Origin: Hongsoonwoonella zoysiae
GTDB taxonomy: Bacteria; Pseudomonadota; Alphaproteobacteria; Rhizobiales; Stappiaceae
Assembly (NCBI RefSeq): GCF_013266695.1
Contig: NZ_JABRXF010000001.1
Span: forward strand, 1,369,736-1,433,735
Reading direction: 5' to 3'
Length of the DNA stretch: 64,000 nucleotides
The stretch's first letter is position 1. The number at the start of each line of letters is the position of its first letter. This document shows positions 49,205 through 58,052 of the stretch, one piece after another. Both the position numbers and the translations under genes were made by a program. The notes beneath the pieces were generated by a model, which worked only from the letters and a program-made list of their open reading frames with translations, did not search any database and was not told where the DNA came from.

Positions 49205-49716
49205 CGGTCGTCGTCATCGCCGCCGCCGCATCACTCCTGTCATCCCCGCGAAGGCGGGGCTTGTCCTCGGCTTGATCGGGGAACCTCTTTCCACGCGCCG
49301 TGACGTTCGGGACTCCCTCAACACGCCGAGCCGTTTTGTCACGCGCAGCGCCGCGCATGTTCCGCCGCAGATGCCCGCCTTCGCGGGCATGACAAAAGAG
49401 GGCGGGCGTCCCCGGCCACACGCCGCATCCTTTCCGCCTGATGCACCCTCTCCGTGCGCCGTGTCCTTTCCTTCGTCATCGCCGGGCCCAGACCCGGCGA
49501 CCCATATGGCTTCAGCGGTAATTGGATGCGCGGGCTTGATCCGCGCATCCATGGTATTTTCTCGGACGTGTAATGGATTGCCGGGTCGAGCCCGGCAAAG
49601 ACGAGTAGGGGAGGGAAAGGCACAGCCACAAACTCTGGTGTCATGCCCGCGCAGGCGGGCATCCAGTAACCAATGCATTGGGTTTTCGCGTTCAAGTTGG
49701 CGGAAAATTGTAATAA
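49205..49716. other. REP-rich intergenic region
   Basis: About 510 bases made mostly of REP-type hairpins: CCCCGCGAAGGCGGGG near 49243, GCCCGCCTTCGCGGGC near 49373, copy B of the composite element (49526-49598), and GCCCGCGCAGGCGGGC near 49647. No gene. It borders the AT-rich gene at 49717. Confidence 0.75.
49526..49598. repeat. Composite REP element, copy B
   Basis: ATGCGCGGGCTTGATCCGCG, CATCCATGG, spacer, then GGATTGCCGGGTCGAGCCCGG. Same order and near-same arms as copy A (40631-40712). Confidence 0.75.
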
Positions 49717-51225
49717 CTACGAAGGTTCCGAATGTGTGTTCGGTTCTACTTTCTTACGGATCTTATCAAGAAGGAATCCCCCAATCCCCGGAATTTTCCC
49801 TTCTTTTATTTCCTTGGAGGGCACGAGTTTATCTGCTGGATTAAATGCTAGTTGCTCCAGAACTAACGCTGCAATTTCTTGCTCATACTGCGGAGCTTGC
49901 TGTTTGAAACCCTCAACGGCAACTGCCATAGAATACTTATAGGCGTAGTGTTCGCGAAGGCGAAATAAAGACGAGTGCCGAATAGCTGCAAATGAGACAA
50001 ACCATCCTGCGGGCAGGAGTATAGCGATACGGCCAAGGACTTTGCTTAAATATGCCCAGCCATTTTGAGCCTCGCCGGTGTTCGCGACGTATGATGCAGA
50101 ATTGATATTGAGAGGGAGTATGTCAATTACGAGGGTTATCAGCGGTAAAACAACTAATACAAATAAAGGTAGGGCAGAAAATGTTAAAAATATAATGCCG
50201 ACGTAGAAGGCGCGGCGTGCGGATTGGAGTTCGCTAGTTAACTGCTCCGACATTTTCTTGAAATTTGAAGCAAGTCCAGCGACAGTTGCTTTAGACATCA
50301 TGTCTTCTGCGCTACGTACCAAGTTGCTTATATAAATATTCTGCTCCTCAAATTTATTGATTATTTCATCAAATTTCCTCTCACCGACAGCAAATTGATT
50401 ATTTCTATTATCGAGCTGTTTTTGAAATTGGTTGAAGGTTTCTTGGTAGTCGTTAACTGTGGCTTGCAGTTCAGATGCTTCATCTTGAATTGTTTGGATA
50501 TCTGTTTTTTGACTTGTGGCTTGACTAAGGTATTCAGCTATCGTCTGTCGATCATTATCGCTGTCTGTTTTAAATCTTTTAATTTCATCAAGTTGATTTG
50601 AGGCTTCATCATTCTTTGATATTAGTTCTTTTTCAGTAATTGATAGCTGTTTTAAGGTTTTGTCTAAGGACGTAAATTTATCATAGGTATCGTTAATCAG
50701 AGAGGTAAGAGAATTTGCAGCTGCTTGGAAGCTATAAGAGGATTTCGGTTTTAGAATAAAGAGATTTTCGAATAACCTCTTTAGAAGGTCTTCCGTCGTG
50801 TTATATACGTTATTGAAATATGCATGAATATTAATGTTATTATTATTATTTGCTAATGCATTAAAGTTTGAGTAATCAAATGTCCGTAGGCCGCCGTGGG
50901 CTTGTTTTATACCGACGACCTGTTGCACTAATCTGTCGATATGGACTTTGGTTTGATCGAGAGATTGCTCTAAATTTACAAGCGCTTCTAATGGAGTCAG
51001 GTTAAAGCGTGTAGCATTCTCGAATTCGGCAATTAGGCCCGTACATGACTGTATACGCGAGACGATTTGAGAGACCGAACTATCTGTATTAGGGATTGGT
51101 TTTTTTGTATTGAATGGCTGCCCATTTTCATTTTCGAATTGAGCGAGGTGTCGAATAAGATTGTCTGTGCTATTGGAAAGGGTTACAGATTTTTTTATTA
51201 TAGATTTGAGCTTATCTTTTCTCAT
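49717..51225 (-). CDS. AT-rich coiled-coil membrane protein, unknown function
   Basis: A 502-residue protein not recognised. Residues about 1-160 are mixed helical with an Asn run (NNNNNIN near 125). Residues about 165-325 are heptad-rich coiled coil (DKTLKQLSITEKELISKNDEASNQLDEIKRF and onward). A long hydrophobic stretch (about 329-363) and a second (about 390-405) are membrane segments, and a conserved-looking cytosolic tail follows (LREHYAYKYSMAVAVEGFKQQ). Codon use is AT-rich throughout, unlike neighbours: probable transfer. ATG 51225 follows GGAG. It has no partner gene apart from a remnant upstream. Membrane coiled-coil proteins of this kind occur in defence islands, but nothing here proves that. 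Confidence 0.8.
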   Translation of the reverse strand: MRKDKLKSIIKKSVTLSNSTDNLIRHLAQFENENGQPFNTKKPIPNTDSSVSQIVSRIQSCTGLIAEFENATRFNLTPLEALVNLEQSLDQTKVHIDRLVQQVVGIKQAHGGLRTFDYSNFNALANNNNNINIHAYFNNVYNTTEDLLKRLFENLFILKPKSSYSFQAAANSLTSLINDTYDKFTSLDKTLKQLSITEKELISKNDEASNQLDEIKRFKTDSDNDRQTIAEYLSQATSQKTDIQTIQDEASELQATVNDYQETFNQFQKQLDNRNNQFAVGERKFDEIINKFEEQNIYISNLVRSAEDMMSKATVAGLASNFKKMSEQLTSELQSARRAFYVGIIFLTFSALPLFVLVVLPLITLVIDILPLNINSASYVANTGEAQNGWAYLSKVLGRIAILLPAGWFVSFAAIRHSSLFRLREHYAYKYSMAVAVEGFKQQAPQYEQEIAALVLEQLAFNPADKLVPSKEIKEGKIPGIGGFLLDKIRKKVEPNTHSEPS

Positions 51226-51259
51226 GATTTCTCCAATAATCTTTTTATTAATCAAAATA

Positions 51260-51293
51260 TGAAATAGAATTCTTTGTTTATAATTCTATTTCA
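51260..51293. promoter_or_regulatory. Perfect AT-rich hairpin ahead of the island gene
   Basis: TGAAATAGAATT (51260-51271) and AATTCTATTTCA (51282-51293), 12-base perfect arms, 10-base loop. On the minus strand it follows the remnant's stop and is followed by TATTTTGATT, so it may end that gene or act as operator for the island gene. Confidence 0.6.
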
Positions 51294-51308
51294 TTTTAAC
51301 GGAGGTGC

Positions 51309-51440
51309 TTATGGTTGGAATTTACGAGACTGTCCGTTTACTGATTTAGTTGGATCCTGATAATCTGTTATTTCTATATTGAATCCATAGCAGCGTGCAA
51401 TACGGTCGCCGATGAGTATTTGTTCCCTGAGATTGATGTC
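51309..51440 (-). pseudogene. Truncated gene remnant at the island boundary
   Basis: A minus-strand open stretch ending TAA at 51309 reads INLREQILIGDRIARCYGFN, then IEITDYQDPTKSVNG and QSRKFQP. It has AT-rich codons like the island gene but no start codon; an in-frame stop lies just upstream at the point where composition returns to high GC. It looks like the 3' end of a gene cut by the insertion or deletion that set the island's right border. Family not recognised. Confidence 0.45.
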
Positions 51441-51675
51441 ACCTCTTTTTGGCGCGCGTTAGTGGAATAAAGCCCCCTCCTTTCCTCCTACGCACTCCCC
51501 CCATCCGTCCAATATCCTATGCCGCATGGCCTTGCCTTTGGGCCGTGATTTCCGCACTCTCGCGGGTAATGGGGGAGGGCGTGCGTGAAGCGCGTCGGAA
51601 CGCTCGAGCGGCATCAAGCACTTGCCTTGAAGCCGCAAGAGCATTCGAAATCAGCCTGAGGGAGGTGACGGCGTC

Positions 51676-53586
51676 ATGGCGAGCCGGTACGCGGAAGTCT
51701 ATGCGGCGTGGAAGGCCGATCCGGAAGCTTTCTGGGCGGAAGCGGCGCAGGAGATCGACTGGATCAAGCCCTGGGACAAGGTGTTCGACGCTTCCGCCGG
51801 CACATACGGGCGCTGGTTTACGGGTGCCGAGTGCAACACCTGCTACAACTGCCTGGACCGTCATGTGGAGCGTGGCCGCCCCGGCCAGCCCGCGCTCATC
51901 TACGACAGCCCGATCACCGGTAAAAAGGCCGCCTACACCTACGAGGAACTGCTGGATCAGGTGCAGGCGCTTGCCGCCGTGTTGCAGGATCGCGGGGTGG
52001 AGAAGGGCGACCGCGTCATCATCTACATGCCGATGATCCCGCAGGCGGTGATGGCCATGCTCGCCTGCGCACGGCTTGGCGCCATTCACTCCGTCGTTTT
52101 CGGCGGTTTCGCGGCGAGCGAGCTTGCCACCCGCATCGACGATGCCAAGCCCAAGGTGATCGTTTCCGCCTCCTGCGGTATCGAGCCCGGCCGCGTCGTC
52201 GCCTACAAGCCGCTGCTCGACGCCGCGATCGACCAGTCGAAGCACAAGCCTTCCGCCACCCTCGTCTTCCAGCGCGAGCAGGAGATCGCCACGCTGATCG
52301 AGGGCCGCGATTACGACCTCGGCGAGGCGATGGACAACGCCATTGCCGCCGGGCGCGAGGTCGCTTGCGTTCCCGTCGCGGCGACCGATCCGCTTTATAT
52401 CCTTTATACTTCCGGCACCACGGGCCAGCCGAAGGGTGTGGTGCGTGACAACGGCGGCCATATGGTCGCCCTCAAGTGGACGATGAAGAACCATTACGAT
52501 GTCGATCCCGGCGAGGTCTTCTGGGCCGCGTCCGATGTCGGCTGGGTGGTCGGCCATTCCTACATCGTCTATGCGCCGCTTCTTCATGGCGCGACGACCG
52601 TCGTCTTCGAGGGCAAGCCGGTCGGCACGCCGGATGCCGGTGTCTTCTGGCGCGTGATATCGGAGCACAACGTCGTAAGCCTCTTCACGGCACCCACCGC
52701 CTTTCGCGCGATCAAGAAAGAGGATCCGAACGGCAAGCTGATCGCCGATTACAATCTTTCCTCCTTCCGCTCGCTGTTTCTCGCCGGCGAGCGGGCGGAC
52801 CCGGACACGATCAAATGGGCGGAGGAAAAGCTCGAGGTTCCGGTGATCGACCATTGGTGGCAGACGGAAACGGGCTGGGCCATCGTCGGAAATCCGCTGG
52901 GGCTTGGCATGTTGCCGGTGAAACCCGGCTCGCCCACGGTGCCCATGCCGGGGTATGACGTGCAGGTGGTCGACGATGCGGGCCACCCGGTTCCCGCCGG
53001 CACGCTCGGCAATGTGGTGGTGAAGCTGCCGCTGCCGCCGTCCTGCCTGCCGACGCTGTGGAACGCGGACGACCGTTTCCGCAAGGCCTATCTCGACGAG
53101 TTCCCCGGCTACTACAAGACGGCGGATGCCGGCGTGATCGATGAGGACGGCTATCTCTTCATCATGGCGCGCACGGACGACATCATAAACGTCGCCGGGC
53201 ATCGCCTTTCCACCGGCGCGATGGAAGAGGTTCTGGCAAGCCATCCGGATGTCGCCGAATGCGCGGTCATCGGCCTTGCGGACCAGCTCAAGGGGCAGAC
53301 GCCTTGCGGCTTCGTGGTGCTGAAATCCGGCGTCAACCGCCCGCATGAAGAGATCGAGAAGGAGCTTGTCGGCCTCGTTCGCCAGCAGATCGGCCCGGTG
53401 GCGGCCTTCAAGCTTGCGGTTACGGTCGACCGGCTGCCGAAGACGCGTTCGGGCAAGATCCTGCGCGGCACCATGCGCCAGCTCGCCGACGGCGAAGAGT
53501 TCAAGATCCCCGCCACGATCGACGATCCGGCGATCCTCGACGAGATCGGCGAAGCCTTGCGCGAGCACGGCATCGGCGTGAAGTGA
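51676..53586 (+). CDS. prpE: Propionate--CoA ligase
   Basis: A 636-residue AMP-forming ligase of the acetyl/propionyl-CoA synthetase group, matching PrpE. YAEVYAAWKADPEAFWAEAAQEIDW at the N-terminus is typical. The P-loop YILYTSGTTGQPKGVVRDNGGH near 238, DHWWQTETGWAI near 395, the hinge DIINVAGHRLSTGAMEEVLASHPDV near 512, and the catalytic, acetylation-prone lysine in PKTRSGKILRGTMR near 595 are intact. It makes propionyl-CoA for the methylcitrate or methylmalonyl route; no such genes are nearby. GGGAGG precedes ATG 51676. Confidence 0.94.
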   Translation: MASRYAEVYAAWKADPEAFWAEAAQEIDWIKPWDKVFDASAGTYGRWFTGAECNTCYNCLDRHVERGRPGQPALIYDSPITGKKAAYTYEELLDQVQALAAVLQDRGVEKGDRVIIYMPMIPQAVMAMLACARLGAIHSVVFGGFAASELATRIDDAKPKVIVSASCGIEPGRVVAYKPLLDAAIDQSKHKPSATLVFQREQEIATLIEGRDYDLGEAMDNAIAAGREVACVPVAATDPLYILYTSGTTGQPKGVVRDNGGHMVALKWTMKNHYDVDPGEVFWAASDVGWVVGHSYIVYAPLLHGATTVVFEGKPVGTPDAGVFWRVISEHNVVSLFTAPTAFRAIKKEDPNGKLIADYNLSSFRSLFLAGERADPDTIKWAEEKLEVPVIDHWWQTETGWAIVGNPLGLGMLPVKPGSPTVPMPGYDVQVVDDAGHPVPAGTLGNVVVKLPLPPSCLPTLWNADDRFRKAYLDEFPGYYKTADAGVIDEDGYLFIMARTDDIINVAGHRLSTGAMEEVLASHPDVAECAVIGLADQLKGQTPCGFVVLKSGVNRPHEEIEKELVGLVRQQIGPVAAFKLAVTVDRLPKTRSGKILRGTMRQLADGEEFKIPATIDDPAILDEIGEALREHGIGVK

Positions 53587-53629
53587 GGGAAGGAATTCCT
53601 TTTTCAGTGCCTTGGCCACGATCTCCAGC

Positions 53630-53715
53630 ACCTCTCCCTCCCGCGAAGTCGGATGTTTCCGACTTCGCCATCCATCTTACAAACTCGGGAACGCCCGAGT
53701 TTGGGTGGGAGAGGT
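53630..53715. repeat. Three-way-junction palindromic repeat
   Basis: An outer stem ACCTCTCCC/GGGAGAGGT (53630-53638, 53707-53715) encloses two perfect hairpins: CGAAGTCGGA-tgtt-TCCGACTTCG (53644-53667) and AAACTCGGG-aacg-CCCGAGTTT (53681-53702). Located between prpE and the toxin-antitoxin genes. Confidence 0.8.
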
Positions 53716-53812
53716 CGGCGCGCGAGCGCCGGGTAAGGGTGGCAAACAAGACTCGCGGTTTCGAAATTCGCGCCCCGCAACAACAGGCGGCTATTGATCT
53801 TTGTTTCGTCGG

Positions 53813-53830
53813 TGTACACATTCCTGTACA
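53813..53830. promoter_or_regulatory. YefM-type operator (two TGTACA sites)
   Basis: TGTACA at 53813-53818 and 53825-53830, centre-to-centre 12 bases, 22 bases before yefM. The same hexamer and spacing are known for the E. coli yefM-yoeB operator. A possible -35 (TTGATC, 53794-53799) would place the -10 inside the operator. Confidence 0.85.
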
Positions 53831-53851
53831 TCGCTTTCAAGAGATCGTCCC

Positions 53852-54109
53852 ATGCCCCACGTCGGCTTTACGGAATTCCGGCAGAAACTTGCCGCCCATC
53901 TCGATGAGGTCGTGGAAAGTCGTGCGCCGCTGGTCGTGACCCGGCGCGGGGGCGCATCGGTCGTCGTCCTGTCGGAGGAGGAGTTCGAAGGGTTGCAGGA
54001 GACGATCCATCTTCTGCGCAGCCCGAAAAACGCCGAAAGGCTGATCGAATCCATTGCCGAGCTTGATGCCGGCAAAGGCGTGGAGCGTGATCCGACGGGC
54101 GATGAATGA
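53852..54109 (+). CDS. yefM: Antitoxin, YefM/Phd family
   Basis: An 85-residue Phd/YefM antitoxin. The N-terminal DNA-binding fold (VGFTEFRQKLAAHLDEVVESRAPLVVTRRGGASVVVLSEEEFEGLQET) binds the operator, and the C-terminal tail neutralises YoeB. ATG 53852 is used because the family begins there. Its stop overlaps yoeB by four bases. Two TGTACA sites upstream fit autoregulation with YoeB as co-repressor. Confidence 0.93.
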   Translation: MPHVGFTEFRQKLAAHLDEVVESRAPLVVTRRGGASVVVLSEEEFEGLQETIHLLRSPKNAERLIESIAELDAGKGVERDPTGDE

Positions 54110-54372
54110 GGCTCGTCTGGGCCCAAAACGGCTGGGAAGATTATCTCTACTGGCAGGAAAGCGACCGTGCGGTCGTGTTGAAGATCAACGCCCTGATCAA
54201 GGATGCGAAACGCTCGCCTCTCAAGGTGCTGGGCAAGTCGGAGCCGTTGAAAGGCAGCCTCAAGGGATGGTGGTCGCGGCGCATCACGGGCGAACATCGC
54301 TTCGTTTATCGGGTCAATGGATCGGGCGAAGCGCAATCGCTCGAAATTGCGGCTTGCCGATATCACTATTGA
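54106..54372 (+). CDS. yoeB: Toxin YoeB (ribosome-dependent mRNA interferase)
   Basis: An 88-residue Txe/YoeB toxin that cuts mRNA at the ribosomal A site. Catalytic-type residues are visible: E in WQESDR near residue 18, a basic patch, R in GEHRFVYRV, and the C-terminal H-Y pair (CRYHY) that contacts RNA. Overlaps yefM by ATGA. Length and ending are complete, so the toxin looks functional. Confidence 0.94.
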   Translation: MRLVWAQNGWEDYLYWQESDRAVVLKINALIKDAKRSPLKVLGKSEPLKGSLKGWWSRRITGEHRFVYRVNGSGEAQSLEIAACRYHY

Positions 54373-54564
54373 GCGTCGCCGCGGTTTCCCACTGGCTGAA
54401 AATCGGCTCTTGCCTTGCATGAATGCCAAGGCGTTCAGCGCCTTAAAGCCTCTAGTAGGCTCGCGACGCAGCGTTATATTCACAACCGCTTGATCATGTC
54501 ATCGACAAGCCCGGCCTTGCGCACTAAGGTCCGCCTTCATTGAAGGTTTTTGAGCGAGGATCTC

Positions 54565-55356
54565 GTGTCTCTGGAAAACAAGGTAGCCATCGTCACCGGC
54601 GCAGGCAGCGGTATCGGTCTTGCGATCGCGCGGCGTTTCGTCGCCGATGGCGCGCGCGTCGTCATTGCTGATGTCGACGAGGCGAAGGGTCAGGCGGCCG
54701 AAACCGAACTGCGGGAAACCGGCGAGGCAACCTACATTCACTGCGACGTTTCGGAAAAGCTGGATGTGCGCAATCTCGTTGCCGGCACGCTGGATGCCTA
54801 TGGCGATATAGATATTCTGGTCAACAATGCCGGCATCGTTGTCGGGGCGGATTTTCTCGACCTTGACGAAGCCGATTTCGACCGGGTTCTGTCGATCAAC
54901 CTGAAGGGCGCCTTCCTGTGCTCGCAGGCCGTCGCCCGCAACATGGTGGAGCGGGTCAAGCAGGGCGGCCCGGCGGGCGCGATCATCAACATGTCGTCGG
55001 TCAATGCGGTTCTGGCGATCCCCACCCAGGTTCCCTATTCGGTTTCCAAGGGCGGCATGAACCAGCTCACCAAGGTCGCAGCCCTTTCGCTTGCGCCTTA
55101 CGGCATCCGCGTCAACGCCATAGGCCCCGGCTCCATCATGACGGACATGCTGGCTTCCGTGAATGCGGATCCGGCGGCCAAGGCGCGCATCCTGTCGCGC
55201 ACGCCCATGGGCCGCATCGGCGAGCCGCAGGAGATCGCGGGCATCGCCGCTTTCCTGGCGTCGGACGATGCAAGTTACATCACCGGACAGACGATTTACG
55301 CCGATGGCGGGCGCATGCCGCTCAACTACACGGTGGCGGTTCCCGACGAAGGCTGA
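54565..55356 (+). CDS. SDR family oxidoreductase
   Basis: A 263-residue classical short-chain dehydrogenase. Cofactor motif TGAGSGIG at the N-terminus, with an acidic residue after strand 2 (ADVDEA) that favours NAD(H). NNAG near residue 88, catalytic serine in NMSSVNA, and YSVSK. The sequence after PGSIMTDML shows the usual substrate loop. GTG 54565 follows GAGGA; TTG at 54550 would add five residues. Substrate unknown. Confidence 0.9.
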   Translation: MSLENKVAIVTGAGSGIGLAIARRFVADGARVVIADVDEAKGQAAETELRETGEATYIHCDVSEKLDVRNLVAGTLDAYGDIDILVNNAGIVVGADFLDLDEADFDRVLSINLKGAFLCSQAVARNMVERVKQGGPAGAIINMSSVNAVLAIPTQVPYSVSKGGMNQLTKVAALSLAPYGIRVNAIGPGSIMTDMLASVNADPAAKARILSRTPMGRIGEPQEIAGIAAFLASDDASYITGQTIYADGGRMPLNYTVAVPDEG

Positions 55357-55534
55357 AGCCGGCAGCCCGGGCGGGGATAAGTCTTCTCCGGGCGAATGTC
55401 ACGCAGCGTTAAGTGGCGTTTGCGCCGGTCGGAAGTCGTTCCCGCCTCGCCGGAATTCAAAATCGGCGAAAAAACCCCGTTTTGAACCTTTTTGCGCCCC
55501 TGCCGGAATTTTCCTCGCCGCTTCGCGCGGAGCG

Positions 55535-57361
55535 TCATTCCGCAGCGGATCTGCCGTTTTCTCCGTTAAAGGCCTGCGCGCCGGTTTCGAACTGCAATTT
55601 CGCCAGCTTGGCGTAAAGCCCGCCCTTGGCGACCAGATCGTCGTGCCGTCCCGTCTCCACGATCCGGCCTTCGTCCATGACGATGATCCGGTCTGCCTTC
55701 AAAACCGTGGCCAGCCGGTGCGCGATCACCAGCGTCGTGCGCCCCTCCATCAGCCGCTCGAGCGCAGTTTGCACCAGCGTTTCGCTTTCCGCGTCCAGCG
55801 CGCTCGTCGCTTCGTCAAGCAGCAGGATCGGCGCATCCTTCAGGATTGCGCGGGCGATCGCGATGCGCTGGCGTTGACCGCCGGAAAGGGTTACGCCCCG
55901 CTCGCCGATCACAGTGTCGTATCCGTCCTTCATGGTGGAGATGAAGTCGTCCGCCGCAGCGGCTTCCGCCGCTTTTCGAATGTCCTCAGGGCTGGCATCC
56001 GTCCTTCCGTAGGCGATGTTTTCCGCCGCCGTCGCGCCGAAAACCACCGTATCCTGCGGCACCAGCGCGATCTGGCCGCGCACGTCCTTCGGGTCGCAGG
56101 ACCTGAGGTCTAATCCATCGATGGAAACGCGCCCTGCGGTCGGGTCGTAAAACCGCATCAACAGATGAAATAGCGTCGATTTGCCAGCTCCCGAGGGCCC
56201 GACGACGGCAACCGTTTCGCCCGGTTTCACGTCAAGCGCCACATCGTGCAGCACCGGAACGTCGCCGCTGCCCTGATAGGTGAAGGAGACCTCGTCGAAT
56301 TTCACAGCGCCCGTGACCCGGTCGGGTAGTTTCACCGGGGTTTCGGGCGCGGCGATCTCAGGCTCCAGCTTCAGGATTTCCGCCAGCCGCTCGGCGGCAC
56401 CCGCCGCCAGCGAAATTTCGCCCCAGACCTGGCTGAGCTCGCCGAGCGCTCCGGCGGCGAAGATCGAATAGAGCAGGAACTGGCCCAGTTCGCCGGCCGT
56501 CGTACGGCCGGAAAAGACGTCGCTCGCCCCGATCCACAGCACCGCAACCACGCTGGAGGCGATCACGAATATGGCGAAAGCGGTCAGGAAGGCGCGTGCC
56601 CTGATCGCCGAGCGCGCGGCCCGGAAAGCTTCTTCCACCGAGCCGGCAAACCGGCGGCTGGCGTGCCCTTCGTTGGTGAAGGCCTGCAGCGTGCGGATCG
56701 CGCCGATCGATTCCGAAGCATAGGCGGAGGCATCGGCCAGCGTGTCCTGCGCATGGCGGGATTTCCTGCGCACGCTGCGCCCGAATGCGATCAGCGGCAG
56801 TACGATGACCGGGATCGCGCCCAGGACCACCAGGGAAAGACGCGGGCTCGTGACCACCATCATTGTGGAGGCGCCAAGGAACATCACGAGGTTGCGCATG
56901 GCGATGGAGGCGGACGCGCCGACGGCGGATTTCACCTGCGTGGTGTCGGCAGTCAGCCTTGAAACCATTTCGCCGGACTTCGCCCTGTCGAAAAACGCGG
57001 GCGATAGCCGCGTCAGATGCGAAAAGACGTCCGCCCTGACATCGGCGACGATCCGCTCACCCAGCGATGTGACGAGGTAGTACCTGAGCGCGCTGAACGT
57101 TGCCAGCGCCGCGACCACCACGATGAGGACCGAAAAATAATTGTTGATCAGCGCCGGATCGTCGGTCCCGAAACCGTTGTCGATCATCCGCCGGATTGCG
57201 ATCGGCAGGACCAGAGTGGTCGCCGCAGCCCCCAGAAGCGCGAAGAGCGCGGCGACCACGCGCGACTTGTAGCGCACGAGATAGGGACCGAGTGCCGCAA
57301 GCGGACGTACGGAACGGCTGCGGGGCGCTTCAGGCGAACTCTCGGATCCGTAGCGTGCCAA
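55535..57361 (-). CDS. ABC exporter, MsbA-like (fused permease and ATPase)
   Basis: A 608-residue half-transporter with six helices (residues about 25-320) and an ATPase domain. Walker A GPSGAGKST near 388, signature LSGGQRQRIAIARA near 490, and Walker B ILLLDEATSALD near 513 are complete, with the H-loop in LVIAHRLAT. Homodimers flip lipids or drugs; lipid A export is a possible role but the organism's main MsbA may lie elsewhere. It is divergent from rpmE. The leader to rpmE is 383 bases and has no clear feature. Confidence 0.92.
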   Translation of the reverse strand: MARYGSESSPEAPRSRSVRPLAALGPYLVRYKSRVVAALFALLGAAATTLVLPIAIRRMIDNGFGTDDPALINNYFSVLIVVVAALATFSALRYYLVTSLGERIVADVRADVFSHLTRLSPAFFDRAKSGEMVSRLTADTTQVKSAVGASASIAMRNLVMFLGASTMMVVTSPRLSLVVLGAIPVIVLPLIAFGRSVRRKSRHAQDTLADASAYASESIGAIRTLQAFTNEGHASRRFAGSVEEAFRAARSAIRARAFLTAFAIFVIASSVVAVLWIGASDVFSGRTTAGELGQFLLYSIFAAGALGELSQVWGEISLAAGAAERLAEILKLEPEIAAPETPVKLPDRVTGAVKFDEVSFTYQGSGDVPVLHDVALDVKPGETVAVVGPSGAGKSTLFHLLMRFYDPTAGRVSIDGLDLRSCDPKDVRGQIALVPQDTVVFGATAAENIAYGRTDASPEDIRKAAEAAAADDFISTMKDGYDTVIGERGVTLSGGQRQRIAIARAILKDAPILLLDEATSALDAESETLVQTALERLMEGRTTLVIAHRLATVLKADRIIVMDEGRIVETGRHDDLVAKGGLYAKLAKLQFETGAQAFNGENGRSAAE

Positions 57362-57744
57362 TTTGAAATCCTGTTTGCTTGCGTTTCCGTTCCCGGATGA
57401 ATAGCAGATTGCCGCTTCAAGGGAAGCTGCGGCGAATCGCTTCGGGTCTGATCGACGTTAAATCTAGCATCCCGGCGGACACCGAGACTTGTTTTACGCC
57501 ATTTGCTGAGGTATAGCCGTGCGGCAGGTTTCGGGCCGCGTCTTCGCGCGAGGATGGCGGCCTTTCTCGTTTCGCGAAAATCGGCAGAAACACGCGGGAT
57601 TTCCGGTATGGCCGGATCGTCGCGTCAAAGATTGCGCGGAGTGAGGGATCGAACGCTGAGCGGCCGGAAGGATTTTCGGTGGCGGTTGAACAAGCCGGAC
57701 CGGAGGACGCTCCGACCGCACGAAGGCACGGGAAAGGACTGGCC

Positions 57745-57969
57745 ATGAAAAAAGATATCCATCCCGACTACCACACGATCAAGGTAGTCATGACGGACGG
57801 CTCGGAATACGAGACGCGTTCCACATACGGCGCGGAAGGCGACACGCTGCACCTCGACATCGACCCGCGCACGCACCCGGCGTGGACGGGCGGCGACCGC
57901 CAGCTTCTCGACCGTGGCGGCCGCGTTTCTCGCTTCAAGAACAAGTATGCGGGCTTCCTCGGCTCCTGA
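57745..57969 (+). CDS. rpmE: 50S ribosomal protein bL31
   Basis: A 74-residue bL31 without the zinc cysteines ([28 protein letters not shown] and [22 protein letters not shown]), the common alphaproteobacterial form. ATG 57745 follows GGGAAAGGA. In-frame sequence to 57679 upstream is not family-like. A strong terminator follows. Confidence 0.95.
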   Translation: MKKDIHPDYHTIKVVMTDGSEYETRSTYGAEGDTLHLDIDPRTHPAWTGGDRQLLDRGGRVSRFKNKYAGFLGS

Positions 57970-57990
57970 GCCAAAGTGCCCTGAACAAGA

Positions 57991-58018
57991 AAACCCGGCC
58001 TTCGAGCCGGGTTTTTTT
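57991..58018. terminator. Bidirectional terminator between rpmE and rcdA
   Basis: AACCCGGC (57992-57999), loop CTTCGA, GCCGGGTT (58006-58013) and seven T on the right, A-run on the left. It serves both convergent genes. Confidence 0.92.
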
Positions 58019-58052
58019 GTTGTCCTGCCTATCGTGGTGCCGGCGGCGATCT

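Larger units (their letters stand above)
51226..51675. other. Intergenic region at the right border of the AT-rich island
   Basis: A 450-base region holding the hairpin and remnant above. From about 51445 the sequence is of host composition and forms the prpE leader; no clear promoter is seen. Confidence 0.5.

Noticed and set aside
49205-49716. CRISPR array
   Set aside because: Repeats are palindromic REP types with irregular spacing, no regular spacers and no cas genes.
51517-53631. A 704-codon minus-strand frame opposite prpE
   Set aside because: Antisense shadow of prpE; no recognisable domain.
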